A stretch of 64,000 nucleotides of DNA from Chitinophagaceae bacterium (lineage in GTDB: Bacteria > Bacteroidota > Bacteroidia > Chitinophagales > UBA10324), in assembly GCA_016717285.1 (NCBI GenBank), contig JADKFU010000005.1:356501-420500 (forward strand), read 5' to 3'. Under the pieces are notes generated by a model that had not been told where the DNA came from, did not search any database, and was given only the letters and a program-made list of their open reading frames with translations. Both the position numbers and the translations under genes were made by a program. The first letter of the stretch is position 1. The number at the start of each line of letters is the position of its first letter. Below, piece by piece: positions 46,479-54,940 of the stretch.

Positions 46479-48386
46479 TTATGTTCTGTCAACCGCTACT
46501 TTGTATTTTATCTCTTCCACCACTTCAGGATTCAGTAAGGTTGAAATATCTCCCACCTGTTCCGGATGACCTTCCGCAATTTTACGCAGAATACGGCGCA
46601 TGATTTTTCCGCTACGTGTTTTGGGAAGTCCGGAGACGAAATAAATTTTTTCCGGCTTGGCAATTGGCCCGACAATTTTTGAAACAGTCTGAATGATTTC
46701 CATTGTCAGAATGCTTTCATGTTGTACTGCAGCTCTGCAAATCGCAAATGCTATGATCGTTTCGCCTTTAATATCATGTGGAACAGGAACAACAGCACTC
46801 TCTGCTACAAGCGGATGCTCATTGATTGCATTTTCTACCTCCGCGGTGCCGATTCGATGTCCTGAAACTTTGATCACATCATCTACACGACCGGTGATGC
46901 GGTAATAGCCATCAGCGTCCCGGCGGCAACCGTCGCCGGTGAAATACATGCCGGGATAAGCACTGAAATAAGTTTGAATGAAACGGTCATGATCTTTATA
47001 AACCGTACGTGCCAGCGCAGGCCATGAACGACGAATGCAAAGATTTCCTTCTGTAACCATGTCTTGCAGCACACTTCCATTTACGTCAACAATAGCGGGC
47101 TCAATTCCGGGAAATGGCAATGTTGCAAATGATGGTTTGGTAGGTGTAATACCTGCAAGTGGCGTAATGAGAATGCCACCTGTTTCGGTTTGCCACCAGG
47201 TATCAACAATGGGACAACGTTCCTGACCAATATTTTTATGGTACCATTCCCAGGCTTCTTCGTTAATGGGTTCACCGACTGTTCCCAATATTCTGAGCGA
47301 ACTGAAGTTGGCTGTACGGAGGTGTTCCATTCCCTGGGCTTCCAATGAACGAATAGCTGTAGGAGCTGTGTAGAAAATATTCACGCGGTATTTCTCAATG
47401 ATCTGCCACCATCTGCTCCAGTCAGGAAAAGAGGGAATGCCTTCATACATCACGGTAGTGGCACCATTTAGCAAGGGACCGTAAACAACATAACTGTGAC
47501 CTGTTATCCAACCGATGTCGGCAGTACACCAGTAAATATCGTTCTTTTCGTATTGAAAAACATTCAGGAAGGTAAAGCCAACATACACCATGTAACCTGC
47601 GGTTGTATGTACAACGCCTTTTGGTTTTCCGGTGGAGCCGGAAGTATACAGGATGAACAAAGGATCTTCAGCATCCATTACCTCCGCAGCATGTAGCTCA
47701 TTTGCGCGCACCATTAGCTGATCCCAAAACAGATCGCGGTCTTTAATTACAGCTATTTCAAGATGTGCATGATTACAGATTATCACGTTTTTTATGGTTG
47801 GAGTTTCCTTCAATGCTTCATCGGCTATTTGCTTCAGGTAAACGGGTTTTTCTCCCCTGTAAAAACCATCAGCAGTAATCAGCAACTTGCATTCAGCATC
47901 CTGAATTCTTCCTGATAAGGAAGCAGCAGAAAAACCACCGAACACGATTGAATGAATGGCACCGATTCGTGTGCAGGCCAACATGGCAATAGTTAATTCA
48001 GGAATCATGGGAAGATAAATGCTTACGACATCACCTTTCTGAATTCCCAATTGCTGCATCACATTTGAAAATTTGCAAACCTCTTTGTGCAATTCACGAT
48101 AAGTGAAAGACCTTGCTTTTTCATCCGGATGATTGGGTTCCCAAAGAATGGCCACTTTATCGCCGGATGTTTTTAAATGAACATCGAGACAATTTTCGGA
48201 AAGGTTCAGCTTGCCACCTTCAAACCATTTATAATCCACTTTTTCGAAACCACCTGACTGAACATGTTCCCATTTCTTTTTCCAATGAAAACTGTCTGCC
48301 ACCGATGACCAGAATGCATCAGGATCATGCAGGCTTTGCTCGTAAGCATTTTTGTAATCGTGAAAGGAGGTGATGCGGGGGAGCAT
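46479..48386 (-). CDS. acs: Acetate-CoA ligase (acetyl-CoA synthetase)
   Basis: Activates acetate to acetyl-CoA via acetyl-AMP. 635 residues, normal length. ANL-superfamily motifs: P-loop-like ILYTSGSTGKPKGVVHTTAGY, WCTADIGWITGHSYVVYGPL, VDTWWQTETGG, MYFTGDGCRRDADGYY, ITGRVDDVIKVSGHRIGTAEVE and the C-terminal LPKTRSGKIMRR with the catalytic lysine that is regulated by acetylation in relatives. It starts at the ATG at 48386. Its leader is made of GAATTAR-type heptads that reach within 4 bases of the start codon, see the tract at 48391-48607. Confidence 0.97.
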   Translation of the reverse strand: MLPRITSFHDYKNAYEQSLHDPDAFWSSVADSFHWKKKWEHVQSGGFEKVDYKWFEGGKLNLSENCLDVHLKTSGDKVAILWEPNHPDEKARSFTYRELHKEVCKFSNVMQQLGIQKGDVVSIYLPMIPELTIAMLACTRIGAIHSIVFGGFSAASLSGRIQDAECKLLITADGFYRGEKPVYLKQIADEALKETPTIKNVIICNHAHLEIAVIKDRDLFWDQLMVRANELHAAEVMDAEDPLFILYTSGSTGKPKGVVHTTAGYMVYVGFTFLNVFQYEKNDIYWCTADIGWITGHSYVVYGPLLNGATTVMYEGIPSFPDWSRWWQIIEKYRVNIFYTAPTAIRSLEAQGMEHLRTANFSSLRILGTVGEPINEEAWEWYHKNIGQERCPIVDTWWQTETGGILITPLAGITPTKPSFATLPFPGIEPAIVDVNGSVLQDMVTEGNLCIRRSWPALARTVYKDHDRFIQTYFSAYPGMYFTGDGCRRDADGYYRITGRVDDVIKVSGHRIGTAEVENAINEHPLVAESAVVPVPHDIKGETIIAFAICRAAVQHESILTMEIIQTVSKIVGPIAKPEKIYFVSGLPKTRSGKIMRRILRKIAEGHPEQVGDISTLLNPEVVEEIKYKVAVDRT

Positions 48387-48390
48387 GGGG

Positions 48391-48607
48391 AATTAAGAAT
48401 TGAGAATTAAGAACTATGAGTGGAGGTATAATGAGCTGATGTGCGAATGAATTGATGTGCCGATGAATTGATGTGCAATGTGCCAATGCTTAATGACTAA
48501 TCTGCAAATGCCTCAATGACTCATGCACCAGTGACCAATTTACTAACGACTCAGGACTAATGACTAACGACTAATGACTTGTATTAACTACTAACTACTC
48601 ACTACCC
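48391..48607 (+). repeat. 217-base composite heptameric repeat between acs and a divergent gene
   Basis: About 31 units of 7 bases fill nearly the whole 296-base gap. Reading on the plus strand: AATTAAG/AATTGAG units (48391-48411), then GATGTGC-type units (about 48438-48488), then ACTAACG/AATGACT units (48542-48579, including ACTAACGACTCAGGACTAA), and finally AACTACT, AACTACT, CACTACC (48586-48606). The phase holds over long stretches. The same block order occurs at 54154-54264 (inverted) and 34090-34166. Confidence 0.88.
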
Positions 48608-48682
48608 GTTAACGCAAAATACCAATTCCCTTCTTAATTTAGTGCCCGCATAAATTTAGTTCATTTAAAAAAAATCTGAGTT

Positions 48683-49600
48683 ATGAAGTTGTCTGTTGTG
48701 ATGTCTCTTCTGTTATTATGTATAGTTTCAACAGCGCTTAATGCCGTTGCACAAACTGATTTACCTGCGACTGACATATATATTTTATCCATCTCAAAAA
48801 ATGAAAAAGGCAAATACCTCGTAGAGGCGCCTGAAAAAATAACTTCATGGCGTGGCTACGATAATCAACCCTATTTTCTTCCGGATGGAACAGGTTTACT
48901 ATACACTTCCATTCGCGACAGCACAAAAGCGGATATTTATAAATATACTTTTCAATTTGCAAAAACTTCACCGGTAACACACACTCCTAATACGTCGGAA
49001 TATTCTCCTATGATGATGCCGGATAAAACAGGAATCTCCTGTGTGCGTGTGTTGGAAGATGACAGCACACAATTGTTGACCAAGGTGCTGGCGCATGATG
49101 AGTACGTTCCCATTTTTCCAAAACTAAACCCGGTAGGTTATTACTGTTGGGTAAATAATGATGTTGTAGCAATGTTTGTGTTGGGAGAACCACAGACCTT
49201 GCAGTTGGGCTATTACAAAACCGGTGTAATAAAAAAGGTGGGTGAAAGAATTGGCCGTTGCATGGTGCGCATGCCGGGAAAAACTTCCACAGGATTTTAC
49301 TATGTACAGTTTGATGAAGATTCCACTTCATCCACCATCAATTTTTATGAATTGAAAACAGGCAAGTCAACGGAAATTGTACCTACGCTTCCCGGCGAAG
49401 AAGATTTTGGTGTGATGCCTGATGGCACTTTTTTAATGGGCTCTGAAGGCGTATTATATAAATATGATCGCACGATAGATAAAGACTGGAAATCAATTGC
49501 TGAATTTGAAGGAACGGCCGTGGAGAAATTCTATCGCATTGTGGTGAATGCTACGGGTGATAAGATCGCGGTGGTTACGTATCCGGATGAGAAGCCCTAA
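48683..49600 (+). CDS. Secreted WD40-like (PD40) propeller protein
   Basis: 305 residues with a signal peptide (ends near LNAVAQT, about residue 24). The mature part has PD40-type propeller signatures as in TolB: NQPYFLPDGTGLLYTSIRDSTKADIYKY (residues about 62-90) and YSPMMMPDKTGISCVRVLEDDSTQLL. This is a half or short propeller with no peptidase domain and no T9SS tail. Location is periplasm or exterior. Function unknown. It is divergent from acs across the long heptad tract and shares a bidirectional terminator with the BNR-repeat gene downstream. Confidence 0.8.
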   Translation: MKLSVVMSLLLLCIVSTALNAVAQTDLPATDIYILSISKNEKGKYLVEAPEKITSWRGYDNQPYFLPDGTGLLYTSIRDSTKADIYKYTFQFAKTSPVTHTPNTSEYSPMMMPDKTGISCVRVLEDDSTQLLTKVLAHDEYVPIFPKLNPVGYYCWVNNDVVAMFVLGEPQTLQLGYYKTGVIKKVGERIGRCMVRMPGKTSTGFYYVQFDEDSTSSTINFYELKTGKSTEIVPTLPGEEDFGVMPDGTFLMGSEGVLYKYDRTIDKDWKSIAEFEGTAVEKFYRIVVNATGDKIAVVTYPDEKP

Positions 49601-49645
49601 AGAATTTAACTTTAACGCTGTTGATTTTTCTTCTGAATAAAGAAT

Positions 49646-49682
49646 AAAAAGGACTGTGAGTAAAAATTCACAGTCCTTTTTT
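49646..49682. terminator. Bidirectional rho-independent terminator
   Basis: Perfect 9-base stem GGACTGTGA (49651-49659) and TCACAGTCC (49668-49676) with an 8-base loop, five As before and six Ts after. It lies between two convergent genes, 45 bases after the stop at 49600 and 14 bases before the end of the T9SS gene at 49696, so it can serve both. Confidence 0.92.
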
Positions 49683-49695
49683 GTGTTAAAGAAAG

Positions 49696-52600
49696 TTATT
49701 CAATCACTACTTTCTTCGTAACAATTCCATCTTCAGAAATCATTTGTAAAAGGTAAACACCTGATGCAAGTTGATTCCGCTGAAGCGAAGCCTGGTAAGT
49801 GCCGGCATCAACTATTCCGCTAAATAATTCCTGAACTATTTTTCCCTGTACATCCAGCAATTCAAGTTGTATCGCTGATGTTTTACCAATCACATATTGA
49901 ATAGTGGCGTTATTGCTCAATGGATTTGGAAATACATCCAGTGTGTTTGTGATTGTAATTACATCACCACCGGTTTTTACTGCAGACGTAGTAAAAGTTT
50001 TCGCAGCTGAAAAGACTGAAAAAACTTTGGGAGCGCTGCTGACACATTGTGTCCTTATTTTCCATTTATATTTTGTATTGGCAGTTAATCCGGTTAATGA
50101 ATAAGTAGCGCCTGACGGAAAAACTTTTATCCAGGTTGATGCAGTGCTCACCTTGTATGAAAGCTGAAAGGCAGAACTGCAGGATGGTGGAAGCCAATTG
50201 AGCTTGGCACTGGTTGCAGTAATATTTGTAGTGGTAAGGTTAGTAGGTACAGGACAAGCTATATTAAGGTTTGAACCATTATCAGTTCCCGTAACCGAAG
50301 GATTAGAACCTATCACACGTATTCTATAGGCAGCACCAGACGCTGCTGAAGGAATGAGTGCACTGATGTTTCCGGAGGCGGTAGCATTCACACTTCCGAT
50401 GTTGGTTGGAGAAGCAAAACTTCCGGTAGCATTGGAAAGTTGCGCTGTGAAGATATTTCCTGCCGTGAAAGCTCCGCTTGTAGTGTACGCAACGCTAATG
50501 TTTTCACCCGGACAAAAGGATGAAACGCCAAACGCAGTGGTTGCAATGGTAAGCGTTGGCGCAGTGCCTGCAAGATCGGTTTCATAAATGCCTCTGCCAT
50601 AAGTTGCAGCAACCAGTTTATCAGATGTGTAATTGATTTCGAGTTCATGCACCATCACATTCGCAAGTCCGTCGTTGTAATACACCCAATCCGTTGTGTT
50701 GTCATCACGATAGTAAACACCGATATCCGTTCCGATATATACACGATTGGCACTTCCGTTTTCATACACAATTGTATTCACAGGCATGTTGGGTAACGTG
50801 CCTGAAACATTGGTCCATGTGCTTCCTGCATTTATAGAATGATAGACTTTATTTCCTGACGAATAACCACTAAAAACAACCCACAAATTGTTTGGGTCGG
50901 TATTGCTGACCGCAATGTAATTGATGCCCGCAGATGAGACAGGCAAGCCTGCTGTGATATCGGAAAAAGGAGCAGCACCATTGGTAGTTTTCTTTATCAA
51001 TCCAAGCGAACTCGTATAAATGTAATTGGTGTTGGAAGGCGCTACGGCAATTGCAGTAGCATAATCACCTGCGTAAAGATTACTTCCCAGCACTGACCAG
51101 TTGCTTCCATTGTTGGTAGATTTATAAAGTGAAGTATAGCCAGCGTACATTTTATTGTGGTCAACGGGATCCATTATATACTGTGTCAGCCAGGCACCTG
51201 AGCTGGGTGCGACAAAACTAAAGGAGCTGCCTCCGTTGGTTGATTTGTAAATGCTACCGTATTGTGTTTCAATAAATACAATATTTGAATTGGTATAGTC
51301 CACTAATGCTTCCATACCATCAGCGCCATACACCTGCGTATAGCTGGTGCCGTCCCAGCGGTTGCTCCCATTATCCTGCCAGCCTGAATACACGATGGAA
51401 GGATTGGTTGCTGAAGTGGAAAGCCGGTAGATCTGGGCGATGCGCAAACCTGAACTGAGATCCGTCCATGCAGTGCCCTGATTTGTTGATTTAAAAATAC
51501 CGCCATCATTTCCGGAGAAGATCGTTTGTGTGCTGCCGGGTAAAAATTCCAGTTCATGATTATCAGCATGGACATAATTAGTTGCTGTGTAAGGAGAGTA
51601 AGTTGAAATGGTTTGCCATGAAGTGCCGCCATTAATTGTTTTGGCAACATATAATCCACCAGCTAACAGTATGTCGGCATTTGCATCAGAACATTCCAAC
51701 ACCAGGTCGTAATAACCATAAAAGGTAGCTGCTCCACTGGGTGAAGCTTTTGTAACCCAGGTAGCGCCACCGTCAGCACTTCTTGAGAGTGTTCCTGATT
51801 CGCACAAAGCGTAAATCACCAAAGAATTAGCGGCTGATGTTTCGATAGAAATTCTTCCTGAGCCACATAGGTTATCTTTCATAATCGTCCAGGTTACCCC
51901 TCCATTCGTTGATTTGAGAATATCCTGGTTTCCTCCTGCATACACAGTGTTTGCATCGGCCGTATTGAACTCCATATCGTAGCAATGGTTCGCGTTAACC
52001 TGGGTCCAGCTTACACCGGCATCGCTTGTCCTGTAGATTCCACCTCTCGTGGCCGCCAATAGTATCGATGGATTGGCAGGAGAAATGATCAGCCGCTGAA
52101 CAACTTCTTTGTTGCTTTGCGTATAAGTTAAACCAGTAGCTGTCCAGGAAGCACCGCCATCGGTGGATTTTAAAACACCTGAAGCATATACACCTCCCCA
52201 AAAGTCATTGTCTGATTGCCAGGTTGCTTCATATCCGTATCCATCGCCTGTTGCGATGTAAATATTGTTGGAGTTGGAAGGATCAATCGCAATATCCGCA
52301 ATGCTGGTTACAGGAATGGAAGAAGTCACATCGCTCCACGAAGTACCTCCGTTAGTGGTTTTCCAGACGCCGCCGCCGGCAGCACCAAGATAAATGATGT
52401 TGGAATTGTTCGGATCAAAACGAATGACATTCACTCTGCCTACGCCACCGCCATTTCCGGGTACGTTTGCCGAACCAACAGATTGCCAGCTCGCAGATCT
52501 GGTAGAAAAAGCTTCGGGATGCGCTATTTTATAAGCATCATATTCTTTTAAAGCGATAGATGGATCAGGAAGATTTCCGGATGGAAAAGTTCTTGATTCC

Positions 52601-52902
52601 ATCAGGTATTCCCAGCGCTTGAATTCATTGTAATAACTTTCTTCCTCATTGTCTTCGCCGGCAATTTCAGATTGCAGCTCCGTTTCATCGCGCTTGCCAT
52701 AGTGGTTGTAAAAATTTTCCTGAATGGTATAAAAATTTGCCGGTGTAATTGATTTTGGTACCAGGTTTTTATTCGCCTGTTGTTGTGCTATTGCGATATT
52801 ATTCACAAATAGAAAAAATATGGCTGTAAGGCCAAGGCGAATGATTTTGAAAAACAAAGAAGACTTGGCTTCCAATGAATGAATGTCAAAGTTGGTTGTC
52901 AT
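49696..52902 (-). CDS. Secreted BNR/VPS10-like propeller protein with FnIII and T9SS sorting domain
   Basis: 1068 residues. A signal peptide (ends near NNIAIAQQ) is followed by a polar region, then many BNR/sortilin-type repeats from about residue 140 to 750, for example GVWKTTNGGTSWSDVTSSIP, GVLKSTDGGASWTATGL and GIYRTSDAGVSWTQVNA. Then come a PKD-like segment, one fibronectin type III domain (TTNITATSAKLNWLPPSCSSAFQLSYKV, about 905-985) and a T9SS type A sorting domain (DVFPNPLSNNATIQYVIG to GVYLLQMISEDGIVTKKVVIE). Such exo-proteins are often called glycosyl hydrolases, but no catalytic residues were identified. Exported by the type IX system. Confidence 0.92.
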   Translation of the reverse strand: MTTNFDIHSLEAKSSLFFKIIRLGLTAIFFLFVNNIAIAQQQANKNLVPKSITPANFYTIQENFYNHYGKRDETELQSEIAGEDNEEESYYNEFKRWEYLMESRTFPSGNLPDPSIALKEYDAYKIAHPEAFSTRSASWQSVGSANVPGNGGGVGRVNVIRFDPNNSNIIYLGAAGGGVWKTTNGGTSWSDVTSSIPVTSIADIAIDPSNSNNIYIATGDGYGYEATWQSDNDFWGGVYASGVLKSTDGGASWTATGLTYTQSNKEVVQRLIISPANPSILLAATRGGIYRTSDAGVSWTQVNANHCYDMEFNTADANTVYAGGNQDILKSTNGGVTWTIMKDNLCGSGRISIETSAANSLVIYALCESGTLSRSADGGATWVTKASPSGAATFYGYYDLVLECSDANADILLAGGLYVAKTINGGTSWQTISTYSPYTATNYVHADNHELEFLPGSTQTIFSGNDGGIFKSTNQGTAWTDLSSGLRIAQIYRLSTSATNPSIVYSGWQDNGSNRWDGTSYTQVYGADGMEALVDYTNSNIVFIETQYGSIYKSTNGGSSFSFVAPSSGAWLTQYIMDPVDHNKMYAGYTSLYKSTNNGSNWSVLGSNLYAGDYATAIAVAPSNTNYIYTSSLGLIKKTTNGAAPFSDITAGLPVSSAGINYIAVSNTDPNNLWVVFSGYSSGNKVYHSINAGSTWTNVSGTLPNMPVNTIVYENGSANRVYIGTDIGVYYRDDNTTDWVYYNDGLANVMVHELEINYTSDKLVAATYGRGIYETDLAGTAPTLTIATTAFGVSSFCPGENISVAYTTSGAFTAGNIFTAQLSNATGSFASPTNIGSVNATASGNISALIPSAASGAAYRIRVIGSNPSVTGTDNGSNLNIACPVPTNLTTTNITATSAKLNWLPPSCSSAFQLSYKVSTASTWIKVFPSGATYSLTGLTANTKYKWKIRTQCVSSAPKVFSVFSAAKTFTTSAVKTGGDVITITNTLDVFPNPLSNNATIQYVIGKTSAIQLELLDVQGKIVQELFSGIVDAGTYQASLQRNQLASGVYLLQMISEDGIVTKKVVIE

Positions 52903-53505
52903 AATGAAGAGTTTTTGGTGGCGGTGAAAAAAAGTAAAAACAAGAAAAAGTAGTTCAAATGGATACCAAAATTATAGATTGTTTAAAATGAAGAATATGA
53001 GAATTGTCATGTTAGATCAGCAATTAGCAAACTTTAATTGAAATTTTTTTAAAGAGCGTTGCACGTTGGTTCTTTGTTCAACCATTGTGAATAAGCGTAG
53101 AGTACCGGTAAAAAAGAAACGGAAGTTAGCACCTTAAATTGACAATTTAAGATAATTGAGTCTTTATGTTTTGCATGCCTGAGATTTGACTCCATTTAAT
53201 TGGCAACAGACAGCCATAAGTAAAATTAAATGGTCTGTCTTTTGGTTCAGGATAAGAATTTCACAGCAATGGTTTTTACAGTTCGAATCCAGAGAAAGTT
53301 ATGTCGAGCCAATAGTCTTCTTGTAATTGAATTCAACTGTTCTAATAATTTGTGCCTAAGTCCTGACCTGCGAAGGCAGTTGTTAAGTAATAAATCTTTC
53401 TATTTATCTTTCCTCATGAATCGATTAGATTTGGAGTCAAAACAAAGCATAGTAAATAAGACGGAAGACCTGATTTTTTATTGAATCTTCATAAAATTTA
53501 AAATC
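52903..53505. other. Intergenic region with palindromes, no gene recognised
   Basis: 603 AT-rich bases between divergent genes. It contains a perfect 19-base palindrome (53135-53153) and a 10-base inverted repeat (CCATTTAATT at 53192-53201, AATTAAATGG at 53224-53233). An 84-codon open frame at 53230-53484 has no protein-like features. Confidence 0.55.
53135..53153. promoter_or_regulatory. Perfect 19-base palindrome, candidate operator
   Basis: CTTAAATTGACAATTTAAG: nine bases on either side of a central A pair perfectly. It lies 233 bases upstream of the T9SS propeller gene start (52902) and 353 bases from the F420-type gene start. No T run follows, so it is not a terminator. Operator function is a guess. 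Confidence 0.4.
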
Positions 53506-54153
53506 ATGAACATAGCAATTCTCGGAACAGGTTCAGTAGGCAATGCTATAGGAACCAAACTCATACAGTCAGGACATATTGTAAAAATGGGTTCCCGCAA
53601 TGCTGCCCATGAAAAAGCGCTGGCGTGGGTGAATAAGAATGGTGCGAATGCATCAACAGGAACTTTTGAGGCGGCGGCCGGCTTCGGAGAGATTATTATT
53701 CTTTGTTTGAATGGAGCTGGAACAGTGGACGCCCTGAATATGGCAGGCATTAGTAATTTCAATGGAAAAACCGTGATTGACATCACCAATCCGCTTGATT
53801 TTTCTAAAGGAATGCCACCGTCTTTATTTATTGGTAATACTGATTCGTTGGGCGAACTGGTGCAGCGAACTTTGCCTGAAGCTAATGTGGTAAAAACACT
53901 GAATATCGTAACTGCGGACGTGATGGTTAATCCCGCTCTCGTGTCGGGTAAAATTGATATGCTGATGTGCGGCAATGATGAAAATGCCAAAAATGTTGTA
54001 TCGCAGATGCTGACGGATTTTGGCTGGAAGAACATCATTGATCTTGGTACAATTCAATCAGCCCGTTATATGGAATCGTTTGTATTGCTATGGGTAAACC
54101 TGATGCAAAAATTCGGAGATCCGTATTTTGGGATAAAGTTCGTGAGGAAGTAG
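53506..54153 (+). CDS. F420-dependent-NADP-oxidoreductase-like protein
   Basis: 215 residues. N-terminal Rossmann motif MNIAILGTGSVGNAIGTKLIQSGH followed by VKMGSRN matches the F420-dependent NADP reductase (FNO-like) family, in which SRN/SRS selects NADP. Further pieces are IIILCLNGAGTVDAL, TVIDITNPLDFSKGMPPSL and the later VKTLNIVTADVMVNPAL, with GNDENAKNVVSQML. Bacteroidota generally lack F420, so the natural cofactor partner is probably another acceptor; the substrate is unknown. Its TAG stop directly touches the heptad tract that leads to ribH. Confidence 0.86.
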   Translation: MNIAILGTGSVGNAIGTKLIQSGHIVKMGSRNAAHEKALAWVNKNGANASTGTFEAAAGFGEIIILCLNGAGTVDALNMAGISNFNGKTVIDITNPLDFSKGMPPSLFIGNTDSLGELVQRTLPEANVVKTLNIVTADVMVNPALVSGKIDMLMCGNDENAKNVVSQMLTDFGWKNIIDLGTIQSARYMESFVLLWVNLMQKFGDPYFGIKFVRK

Positions 54154-54264
54154 TGAGTAAAGTCATTAGTCGTTAGTCCTGAGTCGTTAGTTAATAGTCA
54201 TTCGTGCATCGGCATATTAAAACATAGGCACATCAAATTCCTAATTATTAATTCTTAATTTCCA
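54154..54264 (-). repeat. Composite heptameric repeat filling the gap to ribH
   Basis: The 111-base gap is almost entirely 7-base units. On the plus strand, 14 units in one phase run from 54161 to 54258: AGTCATT, AGTCGTT, AGTCCTG, AGTCGTT, AGTTAAT, AGTCATT, then GATGTGC-like units in reverse, then TTATTAA and TTCTTAA. On the minus strand the order is AATTAAG, GATGTGC, ACTAACG and CTACTCACTAC, the same as at 48391-48607. ACTAACGACTCAGGACTAA is shared exactly with that tract. Confidence 0.87.
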
Positions 54265-54759
54265 ATGTCATCCCGCTTAAAGAGCTTATCCGATTACCAT
54301 CTTGATGAAATGCCTGATCTTTCGAATGCAAAAGTTGGTGTGATCGTTTCAGAATGGAATCAGGAAGTAACCAATGCATTATACAACGGCTGCAGAAAGA
54401 CGCTTGTGGAATTATCATTGAAGAAAAAAAATCTGTTGAAAATTGACGTACCCGGAAGTTATGAATTACCGGTTGCTGCGAAATTGCTCATTGAATCAAA
54501 AAAATTAGATGCTATCATTTGTCTTGGTTGCGTGATACAGGGAGAAACCAGGCATTTTGATTTTATCTGCGATGCAGTAGCACATGGAATTATGGAACTG
54601 AACCTTCGTTATACCACACCTGTAATATTTGGTGTGCTTACCACCTTTGATCTTCAGCAAGCGCAGGAACGCGCAGGCGGCAAACATGGAAACAAAGGTA
54701 TTGAAGCCGCTGTTGCTGCTGTAAAGATGATGGCACTGAAGAGGAAGTTGTTGAAGTGA
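54265..54759 (+). CDS. ribH: 6,7-dimethyl-8-ribityllumazine synthase
   Basis: Penultimate enzyme of riboflavin synthesis, forming lumazine from the pyrimidine and butanone phosphate substrates. 164 residues, usual length. Motifs: KVGVIVSEWNQEVTNALYNGC, DVPGSYELPVAAKLL, AIICLGCVIQGETRHFDFICDAVAHGIMEL (with the catalytic His region) and PVIFGVLTTFDLQQAQERAGGKHGNKGIEAA. The start at the ATG at 54265 is fixed by the heptad leader, which ends right before it. Stands alone; other rib genes are absent. Confidence 0.97.
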   Translation: MSSRLKSLSDYHLDEMPDLSNAKVGVIVSEWNQEVTNALYNGCRKTLVELSLKKKNLLKIDVPGSYELPVAAKLLIESKKLDAIICLGCVIQGETRHFDFICDAVAHGIMELNLRYTTPVIFGVLTTFDLQQAQERAGGKHGNKGIEAAVAAVKMMALKRKLLK

Positions 54760-54766
54760 CTTTCTT

Positions 54767-54924
54767 AAATTGTTGTCTTGTTAATTGTTGTTGCATCTAT
54801 TGGAAGAGTACAGCTATTATCCATTTCACTAAATTGCTCCATTGTTGCATTGCTAAATTGTTGTTGCTCAGATGGAGCCTCATAGCCAAAATGCAATTTG
54901 ACAATTAAACAATTTAACAATTCA
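54767..54924. repeat. Octameric degenerate repeats in two opposing blocks
   Basis: Left block (54767-54870) has units such as AAATTGCT, CCATTGTT, GCATTGCT, AAATTGTT at 54831-54862 in exact phase. Right block (54893-54924) has GCAATTTG, ACAATTAA, ACAATTTA, ACAATTCA, the complementary type. The blocks could fold on each other. The tract starts 8 bases after the ribH stop and ends 16 bases before the ATG of the MBL-fold gene. Confidence 0.78.
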
Positions 54925-54940
54925 GCCATCCTCTCCAAGT

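Noticed and set aside
48387..48682. Possible CRISPR array, because of many short repeats
   Set aside because: Units are contiguous 7-mers without spacers and are degenerate; no cas genes are present.
53270..53310. TTCGAATCC word resembling a tRNA T-arm
   Set aside because: The flanking bases do not form a T stem, and no acceptor or anticodon arm can be drawn.
53230..53484. 84-codon open frame before the F420-type gene
   Set aside because: No signal, motif or protein-like composition; ends just before the next gene in a palindrome-rich gap.
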